Positions 18,704 to 26,964 of a stretch of 64,000 nt of DNA are shown one piece after another. Within the stretch, counting starts at the first letter, position 1; every line of letters begins with the position of its first letter. Source of the DNA: Dyadobacter sp. CY356 (lineage in GTDB: Bacteria; Bacteroidota; Bacteroidia; Cytophagales; Spirosomataceae); NCBI RefSeq assembly GCF_021440195.1, contig NZ_JAJTSZ010000005.1, positions 372,001 to 436,000 on the forward strand. Reading direction: 5' to 3'. The notes under the pieces are model-generated. The model saw only the letters and a program-made list of their open reading frames with translations. It was not told the origin of the DNA and made no database searches. Position numbers and translations under genes: made by a program.

Positions 18704-19666
18704 TTAAAATGTATATAAAAACCCAATACTCAATCCCTGCGCAAACTGAATATCATCAACCTGCGATTTGTTATAGATTACAATCGCTCCCAGGTTGACG
18801 TTAAAGTATTTAGCAATTTTTGCAGTTACCATAGCGTCCAGTCTGTGGTCATTTTTAAATTCCCTTTTATCTGTAATCTGGTTCTTGTTATATGCAGTAA
18901 ATAATTGATACCTGAATTTCAGATTCAAATCCTTCACAACTTCCTTATCAAAATTGGCTACTAATTGTACTATACCGACTTCATTATGAAATCTTTTTCC
19001 AATTTTTACGCCATAATTTAATGGAATATTCAGATATAAATTTTTGTCTGAAACAATAGTCTGCCGTACTGCACCGGGAGCGATATCAATAAAAAAGTAA
19101 GGTGCAGGACGATACTCAATACCTATTGCTTCTGTGAGATAGGCAGGTGCAAATAGTCCGGAAACCTTTTTTCTGAATCCAACAGAATCTACTGAATTGG
19201 ATGATGGATAGGTATATCCGTTTGCGAATTGCGACAAAAGGTTGAAGTTGGCAAACAAACTCCATTTATCAGTTAACTCGTAATTGTATTTGGTGTCAAA
19301 AAAGATGCGGTCAAGATTTTTTCGGCTTCCCTGGGATTTATTTTTGACAATACCGTACTGAGACTGAAAATCATTTCTCCATGAATGTCTGCCAGTTCTC
19401 TTTTCGCTAAGTGCGTTAAATAATGCACCAAATGCAATGGAGCTAACACCACCGCCTGTCCAGTTTGAGCTAAAAGATCCCTGTGTAAGATTGACTCCAA
19501 ATTCTACTTTTTTCCAGGTCGTATCACCTTTAACTTTCAGCCTCGTACCGCTCAGAGAATTGGTGAGATCAACTTTTTTTGTGATATCATCCTGTGCAGA
19601 AGCGCCCCTGGATGCGATGAATAATAAACAAATAATTAGTGTGCGGAAGGTAATTTTCAAACTCAT
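18704..19666 (-). CDS. DUF3078 outer-membrane beta-barrel-like protein
   Basis: This 320-residue protein has a signal peptide (about 1-24, ending in SAQ). The remainder is rich in alternating aromatic/polar strands (for example FGVNLTQGSFSSNWTGGGVSSIAFG and a C-terminal SIGFLYTF). The pattern and the final aromatic residue fit a small outer-membrane beta barrel. It matches the DUF3078 family common in Bacteroidota. Function is unknown. It follows the MscS-like gene by 21 bases on the same strand, so the two may be co-transcribed. Confidence 0.85.
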   Translation of the reverse strand: MSLKITFRTLIICLLFIASRGASAQDDITKKVDLTNSLSGTRLKVKGDTTWKKVEFGVNLTQGSFSSNWTGGGVSSIAFGALFNALSEKRTGRHSWRNDFQSQYGIVKNKSQGSRKNLDRIFFDTKYNYELTDKWSLFANFNLLSQFANGYTYPSSNSVDSVGFRKKVSGLFAPAYLTEAIGIEYRPAPYFFIDIAPGAVRQTIVSDKNLYLNIPLNYGVKIGKRFHNEVGIVQLVANFDKEVVKDLNLKFRYQLFTAYNKNQITDKREFKNDHRLDAMVTAKIAKYFNVNLGAIVIYNKSQVDDIQFAQGLSIGFLYTF

Positions 19667-19687
19667 GCTTATTCAAAATTTAACGAT

Positions 19688-20515
19688 TTAATTAAAAATT
19701 TCAACCTGCCGGGTCTGAAAAAACTGTAATGGCAGTATTGTAGTGGTGGTATCGTTCACAATGGTTACCGTAGTATTATCAATCTTGGTGATGACTCCTT
19801 TAACATCATCAATTTTGATAACCTGGCCTTCTCTAAAATTTTTACGACTGTAAAATGAAGAAATGATATTTGATAGAACATCTTTTGAGGCAATTCCATA
19901 ACCCAATGAAAAAGAAAGGATTACACCGCCTATTACAAGAATAAAACTGGATTCAAGCAAGGTGGTTTCTATCCCGATTTGCCCTAACGCACTAATAAAC
20001 GTGATGATCAGAAAGAAGACAAATGCAATATTTCCAATGAGCTTGGAGGATGGAATATTAAAAGATTTACAGGTAGCAACAACAGCGCCTTTAATGGCAT
20101 CCGAAATCATAATTCCGATCTGGAGCATAACAGCCGCAGCAATTAATTTCGGAATAAAATTAACTAACGATAGGACCATACTTGTGATGGCATCTACCCC
20201 TAATGTTTCGGTAGCAGCAGTAAGGAAAATTAACAGAATGAAGTAGTAAACAACTTTTGCAACGATGTTGCTCAGCCTGATTTCCGTTTTAAGCTGTTTG
20301 ATCAGTCCAATTTCATTCAATTTATCCCCGATACGATCGAATCCAATTGAACTCAGTACTTTTCTAATGACAATTGTAATGCCCTTCGCTACCAGATAGC
20401 CGATTGCTATGATAATAAAACAGCCAATTACCCGCGGGACAAAAATGACAAACTGATTGATTAATGTATTAAAAGTGTTAATTAAAATTTCTGAAATGTT
20501 AGGAAGGTTGTTCAT
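19688..20515 (-). CDS. Mechanosensitive ion channel family protein (MscS-like)
   Basis: The 275-residue protein has several hydrophobic helices in residues 1-185 (for example FVPRVIGCFIIIAIGYLVAKGI and a segment around IGGVILSFSLGYGIASKDVLSNIISSFYSR). This is followed by a short beta domain with EGQVIKIDDVKGVITKIDNTTVTIVND, as in MscS. It is shorter than E. coli MscS and has little C-terminal vestibule, as in the TM-helix-repeat subfamily. Its presence near mscL suggests a small osmotic-stress cluster. Gating properties cannot be inferred. Confidence 0.85.
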   Translation of the reverse strand: MNNLPNISEILINTFNTLINQFVIFVPRVIGCFIIIAIGYLVAKGITIVIRKVLSSIGFDRIGDKLNEIGLIKQLKTEIRLSNIVAKVVYYFILLIFLTAATETLGVDAITSMVLSLVNFIPKLIAAAVMLQIGIMISDAIKGAVVATCKSFNIPSSKLIGNIAFVFFLIITFISALGQIGIETTLLESSFILVIGGVILSFSLGYGIASKDVLSNIISSFYSRKNFREGQVIKIDDVKGVITKIDNTTVTIVNDTTTTILPLQFFQTRQVEIFN

Positions 20516-20569
20516 ATTGAGAGAGTAAAATGTGTGTTCTGAGTGGTAATCCTGATATTACTGGTTTTA

Positions 20570-20752
20570 TTAATCTGTACCGTCAATGGAAAGACTGACA
20601 ATCAGCGTGTTTATAAAATGCTCTGTAAAGTGTTCAACAACATGCATCGTATCCCTGATTGTGTTGACCTCTGAAACCAAGGCTCTTTTTAGGTAGGCTG
20701 GTACTTCCTCAGTAGACTCTAAATCTTTAAAAACTGTATTTCCTGAGGACAT
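20570..20752 (-). CDS. Small acidic protein behind the sigma factor gene
   Basis: Starting from the ATG at 20752 the product has 60 residues. It begins five bases after the sigma-factor stop codon. The sequence is mildly acidic and probably helical (VPAYLKRALVSEVNTIRDTMHVVEHFTEHFIN), with no membrane segment, cysteine motif or clear family. Tight coupling to the sigma factor gene suggests a regulator or partner, but it lacks the membrane segment of a classical anti-sigma factor. It could be a chance ORF; the context makes that less likely. Confidence 0.5.
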   Translation of the reverse strand: MSSGNTVFKDLESTEEVPAYLKRALVSEVNTIRDTMHVVEHFTEHFINTLIVSLSIDGTD

Positions 20753-20757
20753 AATTT

Positions 20758-21399
20758 TCAACTGTTTATAAAATACCTGATTAATTCTACCATTTTGACG
20801 AAGAATATACCCAGGAAGATAATGGTCTCCAGGTATTTCTTGCGGAGTTTTTCCCGTGATCTGAGAAGGCGCATTTTTACAGCGCTTTCCGTTATTTTAA
20901 ATATATCTGCAATGTCTCTGATACTAAGATCATCGGTGTATTTCATAAATAAAATACCTTTTTCATCCACTGTGAGATGATCCAGTGCAGTTTTAAGATT
21001 TCTCGCTTCGATATCATCCCCATCAAAAAGATTATTAAGATCTATATCATCAGGCACTTCCATGGGCTCATCCTGATATACTTCTCCTCTTTTTTTGTTG
21101 GAACGAAGCTGATCCATACAATGGTTGTACGTAATAGAATACAACCAGGTTGAGAATTTGGCGTCTTCTTTGAAGGTACCCAACTTGAATATCAGTTTTA
21201 AAAAGATATCATGTGTGAGATCCTCAGCTTTCGCCGAATCTTTGATAAAAGACAGGCACTTATGATAAACCTTATCAGCATACCGCGAGTACAATTTTTC
21301 GAAATAGTGGTTACGCTGCGTATCCACAAATAACTTTACCAACTCTTCGTCGGTATAATTATTTTCTTTCAGTTCTTCTTTAAACGTTTTGACTGCCAT
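20758..21399 (-). CDS. ECF-type RNA polymerase sigma factor
   Basis: This 213-residue protein has sigma region 2 (YFEKLYSRYADKVYHKCLSFIKDSAKAEDLTHDIFLKL and FSTWLYSITYNHCMDQLRS) and region 4 (LSIRDIADIFKITESAVKMRLLRSREKLRK). It should direct RNA polymerase to a small regulon. After region 4 it has a hydrophobic extension (YLETIIFLGIFFVKMVELIRYFINS, quoted here in part: LETIIFLGIFFVKM), which is unusual and could hold the protein at the membrane. The 60-residue ORF immediately downstream may be its partner. No anti-sigma gene with a clear membrane domain follows. Confidence 0.9.
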   Translation of the reverse strand: MAVKTFKEELKENNYTDEELVKLFVDTQRNHYFEKLYSRYADKVYHKCLSFIKDSAKAEDLTHDIFLKLIFKLGTFKEDAKFSTWLYSITYNHCMDQLRSNKKRGEVYQDEPMEVPDDIDLNNLFDGDDIEARNLKTALDHLTVDEKGILFMKYTDDLSIRDIADIFKITESAVKMRLLRSREKLRKKYLETIIFLGIFFVKMVELIRYFINS

Positions 21400-21468
21400 A
21401 CATGTAAAAAGTAACAGAGCAAGCCTTATTTAGTGTGTAAAAAATATTTTTATGACGGCAAATAACAA

Positions 21469-21508
21469 AAACAACGCCTGGTATACAAGTATACGTCAGG
21501 CGTTGTTT
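21469..21508 (-). terminator. Terminator of tsf
   Basis: Twelve-base arms at 21469-21480 and 21497-21508 pair perfectly, and GTATAC repeats extend the stem inside. A and T runs lie on both sides. It lies just after the tsf stop and upstream of the sigma factor gene. Confidence 0.8.
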
Positions 21509-21532
21509 TAATTTTTTAAATATTTTTTTTAC

Positions 21533-22369
21533 TTATGCTCCAATTGCTACTCTTTTGAATGACTTTACAGTCAAACCCTTAGCAGTTTTCTCAACCAATT
21601 GGCGGATTGTAAGTGAAGAATCTTTAACAAATTCCTGGTTCAACAAAGTATTGTCTTTGTAGAATTTCTGCAATTTGCCCTGAGCGATTTTTTCAAGCAT
21701 AGCTTCTGGCTTGCCTTCTGCACGCGCTTGTTCTTTACCAACTTCGATTTCGCGTTCAACTGTTGCTGAATCAACACCGTCTTTGTCAAGAGCAACCGGC
21801 TTCATTGCAGCAATCTGCATAGCAACGTCTTTTCCAAGTTCGCTAACGTCTGTTCCGTTAACGCCTTCGAACGCTACCAGTACACCAAGTTTTCCATTTG
21901 AGTGGATGTAAGAAACAACCTGATCAGCCGTTACATTTTCGTAAGCAGCGATAACCAGTTTCTCTCCTAGTTTACCAACAAGGTCAACGATGTTTTCACT
22001 TACCGGACGGCCATCAGCCAAAGTCGCAGCAAGTAAAGATTCTTTATCCTGGATATCGTCAGCAACGGCTTTATCCAAAATGCTTTGTGCAAGCGTTTTG
22101 AAATCTTCAACGTTAGAAACTGGTTCAGTTTCGCAAGCGAAAGCAACAAGTTTCCCGTTAGTACCGTCAGCGCTGATCGCTACCAATACGGTTCCTTCTG
22201 CTACTTCGTTGTCAGCACGTTTTGCAGCAACTTTTTGACCTTGTTTACGTAGAATATCAACAGCATTGTCAAAATCACCATCAGCTTCCTGAAGTGCTTT
22301 TTTACAATCCATCATACCTGCACCAGTCATCTGGCGAAGTTTATTTACATCTTGAGCGGTAATTGCCAT
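21533..22369 (-). CDS. tsf: Elongation factor Ts
   Basis: This 278-residue protein opens with the EF-Ts UBA-like domain (VNKLRQMTGAGMMDCKKALQEADGDFDNAVDILRKQG) and continues with two core repeats. It regenerates EF-Tu-GTP from EF-Tu-GDP. Position after rpsB is conserved in bacteria. A hairpin terminator lies between rpsB and tsf, so read-through or a separate promoter in 22370-22488 is needed. Confidence 0.98.
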   Translation of the reverse strand: MAITAQDVNKLRQMTGAGMMDCKKALQEADGDFDNAVDILRKQGQKVAAKRADNEVAEGTVLVAISADGTNGKLVAFACETEPVSNVEDFKTLAQSILDKAVADDIQDKESLLAATLADGRPVSENIVDLVGKLGEKLVIAAYENVTADQVVSYIHSNGKLGVLVAFEGVNGTDVSELGKDVAMQIAAMKPVALDKDGVDSATVEREIEVGKEQARAEGKPEAMLEKIAQGKLQKFYKDNTLLNQEFVKDSSLTIRQLVEKTAKGLTVKSFKRVAIGA

Positions 22370-22481
22370 GACTTATTTCTAAATGGTTAAAAACTTTTTA
22401 CAAAACAGTTCAATTCCTTTGATTAACAGATTAAGCAAATGTTAACGATAGGAGGTTAACTATTTTTCAATTTGAATTTTA

Positions 22482-22517
22482 AAAAACTGTAGCCCATAGC
22501 AAATGGCTATGGGCTAC
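22482..22517 (-). terminator. Terminator or attenuator between rpsB and tsf
   Basis: Arms at 22489-22500 and 22506-22517 form a perfect 12-bp stem with a five-base loop. On the minus strand a run of T follows (22482-22486). It follows the rpsB stop by about 55 bases. As tsf is the next gene in the same direction, it may set the rpsB:tsf ratio. Confidence 0.8.
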
Positions 22518-22572
22518 TTTATCTATCAGAAAGAACAAGAGCAATTAAAAAACCCTGTTCATATCGCCCTGA

Positions 22573-23388
22573 CTATTCTTCGTCACTTTCAATTGCCGGA
22601 ACTTCCGCACGAGGTGCAGCAGCAGCTTCTTCACCACCTTTGTCAACCTGACGTTTGGCTTCTTCTTCCTCTACAAGACGCTGATCGTCTTTATCCTGCT
22701 TGCGTTCCATAAGACCTTCTTCGATTGCCTTACCAATTGCCAAAGTAATCAATGAGATCGCTTTGTAAGCATCATCATTACTTGGAATTGGGAAATCAAC
22801 CAATTCAGGGTTTGAGTTTGTATCACAGATAGCAAAAATAGGGATGTTCAATCTTTTTGCTTCTGAAACCGCAATATGTTCACGTTTCACATCAACGATG
22901 AAAAGTGCAGCAGGAAGGCGCGTTAAGTCAGCTACACCACCTAACACTCTTTCCAATTTGTCCTTTTCACGTGTAAGCATCAGGCGTTCTCTTTTCGCGA
23001 TATTGCTAACCGTGGTTTCGTCTTTAAGCATCTTCTCAAGAGTCTGCATTTTTTTCAAAGACTTGCGAATTGTGCCAAAGTTTGTAAGCATACCACCTAA
23101 CCAACGATCAGTTACGTAAGGCATTTTAAGGCGTTTTGCCTCTTCCGTTACGATTTCCTGCGCTTGTTTTTTAGTAGCCACAAACATGATCTTACGTCCT
23201 GAACGAACGATCTGTTTCAAAGCAGCTTCAGCTGATTCTACGCAGCTAAGTGTTTTGTTCAGGTCAATGATGTGAATACCGTTTTTTTCCATAAAGATAT
23301 ATGGAGCCATACGGGGATCCCACTTGCGGGTAAGGTGACCAAAATGCACACCTGCATCCAATAGGTCTTTATATTCTATTTGTGCCAT
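22573..23388 (-). CDS. rpsB: 30S ribosomal protein S2
   Basis: From the ATG at 23388 the protein has 271 residues; a TTG two codons earlier is less likely. S2 signatures are [22 protein letters not shown] at the start, [12 protein letters not shown], and [19 protein letters not shown]. The acidic tail ([19 protein letters not shown]) is typical of Bacteroidota. S2 joins the 30S subunit late. It belongs to the rplM-rpsI-rpsB-tsf block. Confidence 0.98.
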   Translation of the reverse strand: MAQIEYKDLLDAGVHFGHLTRKWDPRMAPYIFMEKNGIHIIDLNKTLSCVESAEAALKQIVRSGRKIMFVATKKQAQEIVTEEAKRLKMPYVTDRWLGGMLTNFGTIRKSLKKMQTLEKMLKDETTVSNIAKRERLMLTREKDKLERVLGGVADLTRLPAALFIVDVKREHIAVSEAKRLNIPIFAICDTNSNPELVDFPIPSNDDAYKAISLITLAIGKAIEEGLMERKQDKDDQRLVEEEEAKRQVDKGGEEAAAAPRAEVPAIESDEE

Positions 23389-23475
23389 TGCCAAATTTGA
23401 ATTTATAAGATTAATAATTTTTTACGCAGCACAGCACATCGGGCACGATAAGTACTGTCTGGACATCTTTTTGTC

Positions 23476-23513
23476 AAGGGTTGTCATTTGTTGAAAGGGA
23501 TTGTCATTTATTG
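23476..23513 (-). repeat. Tandem short repeat in the rpsI-rpsB spacer
   Basis: Two near-identical units with the core AAGGG(A)TTGTCATTTNTTG occupy 23476-23493 and 23495-23513. A second tandem repeat (CCTGACTATT, twice) lies at about 23537-23556. Both are in the 186-base spacer upstream of rpsB on its coding strand, where they would form part of the rpsB leader. Function is unknown. Confidence 0.45.
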
Positions 23514-23574
23514 TTGTGCTTCTCAGCCGAAACGATACCTGACTATTTCCTGACTATTCCTGACAAAGAAAGTA

Positions 23575-23961
23575 TTAACGTTTCGAGAACTGGAATCTCT
23601 TACGAGCCTTCGCACGACCATATTTCTTACGTTCAACCATACGAGGGTCACGAGTAAGGAATCCTTCTTTCTTCAACGCTCCACGGAATTCTCCGTTGTA
23701 TTCAACCAATGCACGTGAAATTGCCATACGAACAGCCTCAGCTTGTCCTGAAATTCCACCGCCTCTTACGTTTACTTTCACATCGTAACCATTGTTACCA
23801 CTGATCGTAGCGAAAGGCATTTGCAAAACGATCTGGTGAACTTCGAAAGGGAAGTACTCCTTAAAATCGCGGCCGTTTACTTTGATTTCTCCTTTACCTG
23901 GCGTAAGGTAGATGCGCGCCACAGCTGTTTTTCTTCTACCAATTGTGTTGATAACTTCCAT
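23575..23961 (-). CDS. rpsI: 30S ribosomal protein S9
   Basis: The 128-residue protein has the full S9 pattern: GRRKTAVARIYLTPGKGEI, the central VRGGGISGQAEAVRMAISRAL, and the basic C-terminus KKYGRAKARKRFQFSKR that reaches the P-site tRNA. It is 38 bases downstream of rplM, the conserved pairing. Confidence 0.98.
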   Translation of the reverse strand: MEVINTIGRRKTAVARIYLTPGKGEIKVNGRDFKEYFPFEVHQIVLQMPFATISGNNGYDVKVNVRGGGISGQAEAVRMAISRALVEYNGEFRGALKKEGFLTRDPRMVERKKYGRAKARKRFQFSKR

Positions 23962-23999
23962 GTATTGCTTTTGCGTTATCAGTTCTAGACCTCAGAGGC

Positions 24000-24443
24000 T
24001 TAAAACTGTATTTCTTTAGGTTGTTGAGCACTATGCGGATGTTCCGCAGCGGCATAAACGAACAAATTAGTAAACAAACGACGTCCCAAACGACTTTTTG
24101 GAAGCATACCTCTCACGGCTTTCTCGATCACACGTTCAGGGTGTTTTTCAAGCAATTCGCGAGGAGTTTGAAAACGCTGACCTCCTGGGTAACCCGTGTG
24201 ACGAACATAAATTTTGTCTGTCAACTTCTTACCTGTCAACTTTACTTTATCGGCGTTGATAATGATAACATTATCACCACAGTCTACATGAGGAGTATAA
24301 CTTGCTTTGTGCTTGCCTCTGATAATTTTAGCAACTTCACTGGCCAAACGACCAAGAATTGCACCTTTGGCATCCACAACAACCCACTCCTTGTTCACTG
24401 TGTTTTTGTTCGCCGAGATGGTTTTGTAGCTTAACGTATCCAC
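24000..24443 (-). CDS. rplM: 50S ribosomal protein L13
   Basis: The start is the GTG at 24443, giving 147 residues beginning [13 protein letters not shown], which matches the usual Bacteroidota L13 N-terminus. An upstream TTG at 24452 would add three residues without family support. It contains [29 protein letters not shown] (quoted in part) and HTGYPGGQ. L13 is an early assembly protein of the 50S subunit. It has a good promoter at 24517-24548 and leads the rplM-rpsI-rpsB-tsf block. Confidence 0.97.
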   Translation of the reverse strand: MDTLSYKTISANKNTVNKEWVVVDAKGAILGRLASEVAKIIRGKHKASYTPHVDCGDNVIIINADKVKLTGKKLTDKIYVRHTGYPGGQRFQTPRELLEKHPERVIEKAVRGMLPKSRLGRRLFTNLFVYAAAEHPHSAQQPKEIQF

Positions 24444-24516
24444 GATTAACAAAAATTTTAATTGATTTTCAATAAATTACACTGTTATAGAACAGTCCCA
24501 TCGCAAAATGGGAGTG

Positions 24517-24548
24517 CAAATATAGAGTTTAACAAATTGAATTACAAG
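24517..24548 (-). promoter_or_regulatory. Promoter of the rplM-rpsI operon
   Basis: On the minus strand CTTG (24545-24548) is followed after 20 bases by TATATTTG (24517-24524), close to the Bacteroidota consensus. A small hairpin with six-base arms (24496-24501 and 24508-24513) lies in the leader between promoter and start. This hairpin could be a leader for autoregulation, though nothing here proves it. Confidence 0.65.
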
Positions 24549-24752
24549 TATGTTTGTAATTTTTCCCAGACGACCGGATTTTTACAATACTTATGATAAG
24601 GGTGACCAATTCAGAAAATTGCATTTCCAAGACCATCTGCCGAGTTTTTTGGTGACTGTGAGCTGCTAAGCAAGTATTACACAAACCAAAGTCACTTTAA
24701 TAAAATAATTCCCAGGATAATTTTTATTCCAAAAAAACCTAAACTGTATTAC
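24549..24752. other. Intergenic stretch between divergent rplM and DUF1080 genes
   Basis: The full gap between these starts is 309 bases. Beyond the rplM promoter and leader it contains AT-rich sequence. No ORF, RNA gene, clear hairpin or second consensus promoter was recognised. Confidence 0.5.
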
Positions 24753-25496
24753 ATGCAAATTCAAAATTTTACCCTAAAAAACATTTTTTTGAACAATCAG
24801 ATTGTCCGGATTATCATCTTAATGCTGTTTTTAATCCATGCAGGTCATGCGCAGCAATCTGATGCGCTGGCTTTCCGTCCGCTTTTTAATGGGAAAAATC
24901 TGGACGGATGGGTCGATGTCAACACTTCCAAAGAAACCTGGAAAGTAAAAAACGGAACGCTGATCTGTTCGGGATTACCAATCGGCGTAATGCGCTCGGA
25001 TAAACAATATGAAAATTTTATTTTGGAAGTGGAGTGGAAACATATGACAGCTGGCGGCAATTCCGGGATTTTTGTATGGAGCGAAGGAACGCAATTCAAA
25101 GACGATCCGCTGACAAAAGCGATAGAAGTGCAAATGCTGGAACTGGATTATGCCAGACAAAATAATGCTACGGATGATTATGTGCACGGCGAATTATTCC
25201 CAACCATGGGTATGACTGCCATTCCGGATAATCCGCGGGGCATTCGCAGCAAATCCCTGGAAAAACGCTGTAAAGGAAAAGGGGAGTGGAATAAATATGT
25301 GGTCGTTTGCGTGGACGGAACGGTTAAGTTATCTGTCAATGGAAAATTTGTAAACGGACTTCGTGCTTCAGAAAGGAAGAAAGGATATATATGTCTTGAA
25401 GCGGAAGGCGCTGAAATTCACTTTCGTAATATGCGTATTATGGAGCTGCCTTCCGGTATAACATCCGCAGAACAAACCGCACCAATCGTAAACTGA
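24753..25496 (+). CDS. Secreted DUF1080 (3-keto-disaccharide hydrolase-type) protein
   Basis: The 247-residue protein has an N-terminal signal segment ending near HAQQ. The rest is one DUF1080 domain: [46 protein letters not shown], and the closing [10 protein letters not shown]. The fold is a concanavalin-like beta sandwich. Some family members act on 3-keto-glycosides; whether this one does is unknown. It is a single gene, and neighbours give no pathway. Confidence 0.88.
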   Translation: MQIQNFTLKNIFLNNQIVRIIILMLFLIHAGHAQQSDALAFRPLFNGKNLDGWVDVNTSKETWKVKNGTLICSGLPIGVMRSDKQYENFILEVEWKHMTAGGNSGIFVWSEGTQFKDDPLTKAIEVQMLELDYARQNNATDDYVHGELFPTMGMTAIPDNPRGIRSKSLEKRCKGKGEWNKYVVVCVDGTVKLSVNGKFVNGLRASERKKGYICLEAEGAEIHFRNMRIMELPSGITSAEQTAPIVN

Positions 25497-25555
25497 TTTG
25501 TGAAGTTGACTATGCCTTAATAACTTACGCAGGATATTACAATGTTCAATAAAAA

Positions 25556-26362
25556 ATGAAAATCTCCTTTATCGGCGCCGGAAATGTAGCGTGGCATCTT
25601 TCTCAGGCTTTTGAAGATGCCGGCCATATTATTTGTGAAGTTTACAGTCGCGATACGCAGAAGGCCAGGCAACTGGTATCGCTGTTGTATGATTCGGAAA
25701 TTCAGCCGGATCTTAACTTTTCGGAAAGCGAAACACAGATTATTTTTATTACAGTTTCAGACGATGCGCTGAAATCTGTCATTGAACGCATTGTTTTACC
25801 AGAAGGCGTTATTGTTGTGCATACTTCCGGCACAAGATCACTAGCCGAACTTCAAAATTTGCTGGAAATTTACAGTGATGTTCCGGTGCAGACAGGTGTT
25901 TTTTATCCGTTGCAAACTTTCACAAAGGAAGTCCCGATGGATTACAAAACGTTGCCGATTTGTGTGGAAGGAACAAGCGACATTGTTGAAACGCGGCTCA
26001 CAAATCTGGCCGACAGTATCAGTAAGTATGTTCGCCATGTGGATTCTGACGAGCGGTTTATTCTGCATGTTGCGGCTGTTTTTGCAAGTAATTTTACCAA
26101 TCATTTATTAAGTGTTTCGCATGATCTGCTTGCTCGTGAGCAAATGAGCTTTGATTTGTTAAAGCCGCTTATCAATACCACCATCAATAAAGCACTGCAA
26201 TCGGAAGATCCGGCGTTAGGTCAAACAGGTCCGGCAAGGCGGGGCGACTGGGCAACAACTGGCCGTCATCTTGAATATTTACAGGAAATAAATCCCGAGT
26301 GGACCGATATTTATCGATTAATGACCGAGCGAATCCGGACACGTCATATAGGAAATGAATAG
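25556..26362 (+). CDS. Rossmann-fold and DUF2520 domain protein
   Basis: This 268-residue protein starts with the NAD(P)-binding loop ISFIGAGNVAWHLSQAF, as in F420-dependent NADP oxidoreductase-like folds. A helical DUF2520 domain follows (about 150-265; RFILHVAAVFASNFTNHLL). The pair of domains resembles ProC and ketopantoate-reductase-like enzymes. The substrate is unknown. It is followed by the KdsC-like gene, but a separate promoter lies between. Confidence 0.88.
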   Translation: MKISFIGAGNVAWHLSQAFEDAGHIICEVYSRDTQKARQLVSLLYDSEIQPDLNFSESETQIIFITVSDDALKSVIERIVLPEGVIVVHTSGTRSLAELQNLLEIYSDVPVQTGVFYPLQTFTKEVPMDYKTLPICVEGTSDIVETRLTNLADSISKYVRHVDSDERFILHVAAVFASNFTNHLLSVSHDLLAREQMSFDLLKPLINTTINKALQSEDPALGQTGPARRGDWATTGRHLEYLQEINPEWTDIYRLMTERIRTRHIGNE

Positions 26363-26391
26363 GCGGTACTTCGCCGGGAAAAAAGTTAGAC

Positions 26392-26399
26392 TATCTTTG
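26392..26399 (+). promoter_or_regulatory. -7 element upstream of the kdsC-like gene
   Basis: TATCTTTG fits TAnnTTTG and lies 25 bases before the ATG at 26425. No TTG is seen at the expected distance, so the promoter is supported by one element only. Confidence 0.45.
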
Positions 26400-26424
26400 C
26401 ACACAATTCCAATCTTGAAATTTT

Positions 26425-26952
26425 ATGAGTTCAGCCTTAGAAGAGCGTTTCAAACAGATTACAACATTCATTTTTGATGTCGACGGCGTTATGACTGACG
26501 GCAGTGTTATCGCACTGGAAAGCGGAGAACAGCCCCGGATATTTAATGTTCGTGACGGTTATGGTATCAACCGCGCCGTCAAACTTGGGTATAATGTTGC
26601 CATTCTTTCTGCACAAAATCAGGTTGGCGTTCGTAAAAGGCTGGAATATTTAGGGGTAAAAGACATTTTTATTGGTACTACGCCAGACGGAAAGTTACCA
26701 ATCTTTAAAAAATATCTCCAGGAACGCGGTCTTACCGAAAATGAAATTGTATTCATGGGCGACGACTTGCCGGATTACGAAGTCATGAAAACTTCCGTTT
26801 TAGGTGCTTGTCCTGCCGATTCCGACCAGGAAATTCTTGCGATAGCAGATTATGTATCTCCTGCAAAAGGCGGTTACGGAGCAGTTCGCGATGTAATTGA
26901 GCAGGTGATGCGCGCGCAGGGGAAATGGATGTCGTGGTTTGAATCGAAGTAA
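26425..26952 (+). CDS. kdsC: KdsC-like HAD phosphatase (3-deoxy-D-manno-octulosonate 8-phosphate phosphatase family)
   Basis: The 175-residue HAD protein has motif I FDVDGVMTDGSV (Asp nucleophile about residue 18), motif II around ILSAQN, and motif IV MGDDLPDYEVM. There is no cap domain, which fits the tetrameric KdsC family. KdsC makes KDO for lipopolysaccharide core. Related phosphatases act on other sugar-acid phosphates, so the substrate is inferred. The next gene is an acyltransferase, consistent with cell-surface glycan work. Confidence 0.88.
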   Translation: MSSALEERFKQITTFIFDVDGVMTDGSVIALESGEQPRIFNVRDGYGINRAVKLGYNVAILSAQNQVGVRKRLEYLGVKDIFIGTTPDGKLPIFKKYLQERGLTENEIVFMGDDLPDYEVMKTSVLGACPADSDQEILAIADYVSPAKGGYGAVRDVIEQVMRAQGKWMSWFESK

Positions 26953-26964
26953 GAATTATTATAC

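Noticed and set aside
24453-24752. Ribosomal leader RNA for L13 as a defined family
   Set aside because: Only a six-base-pair hairpin is visible; too little to name a leader class.
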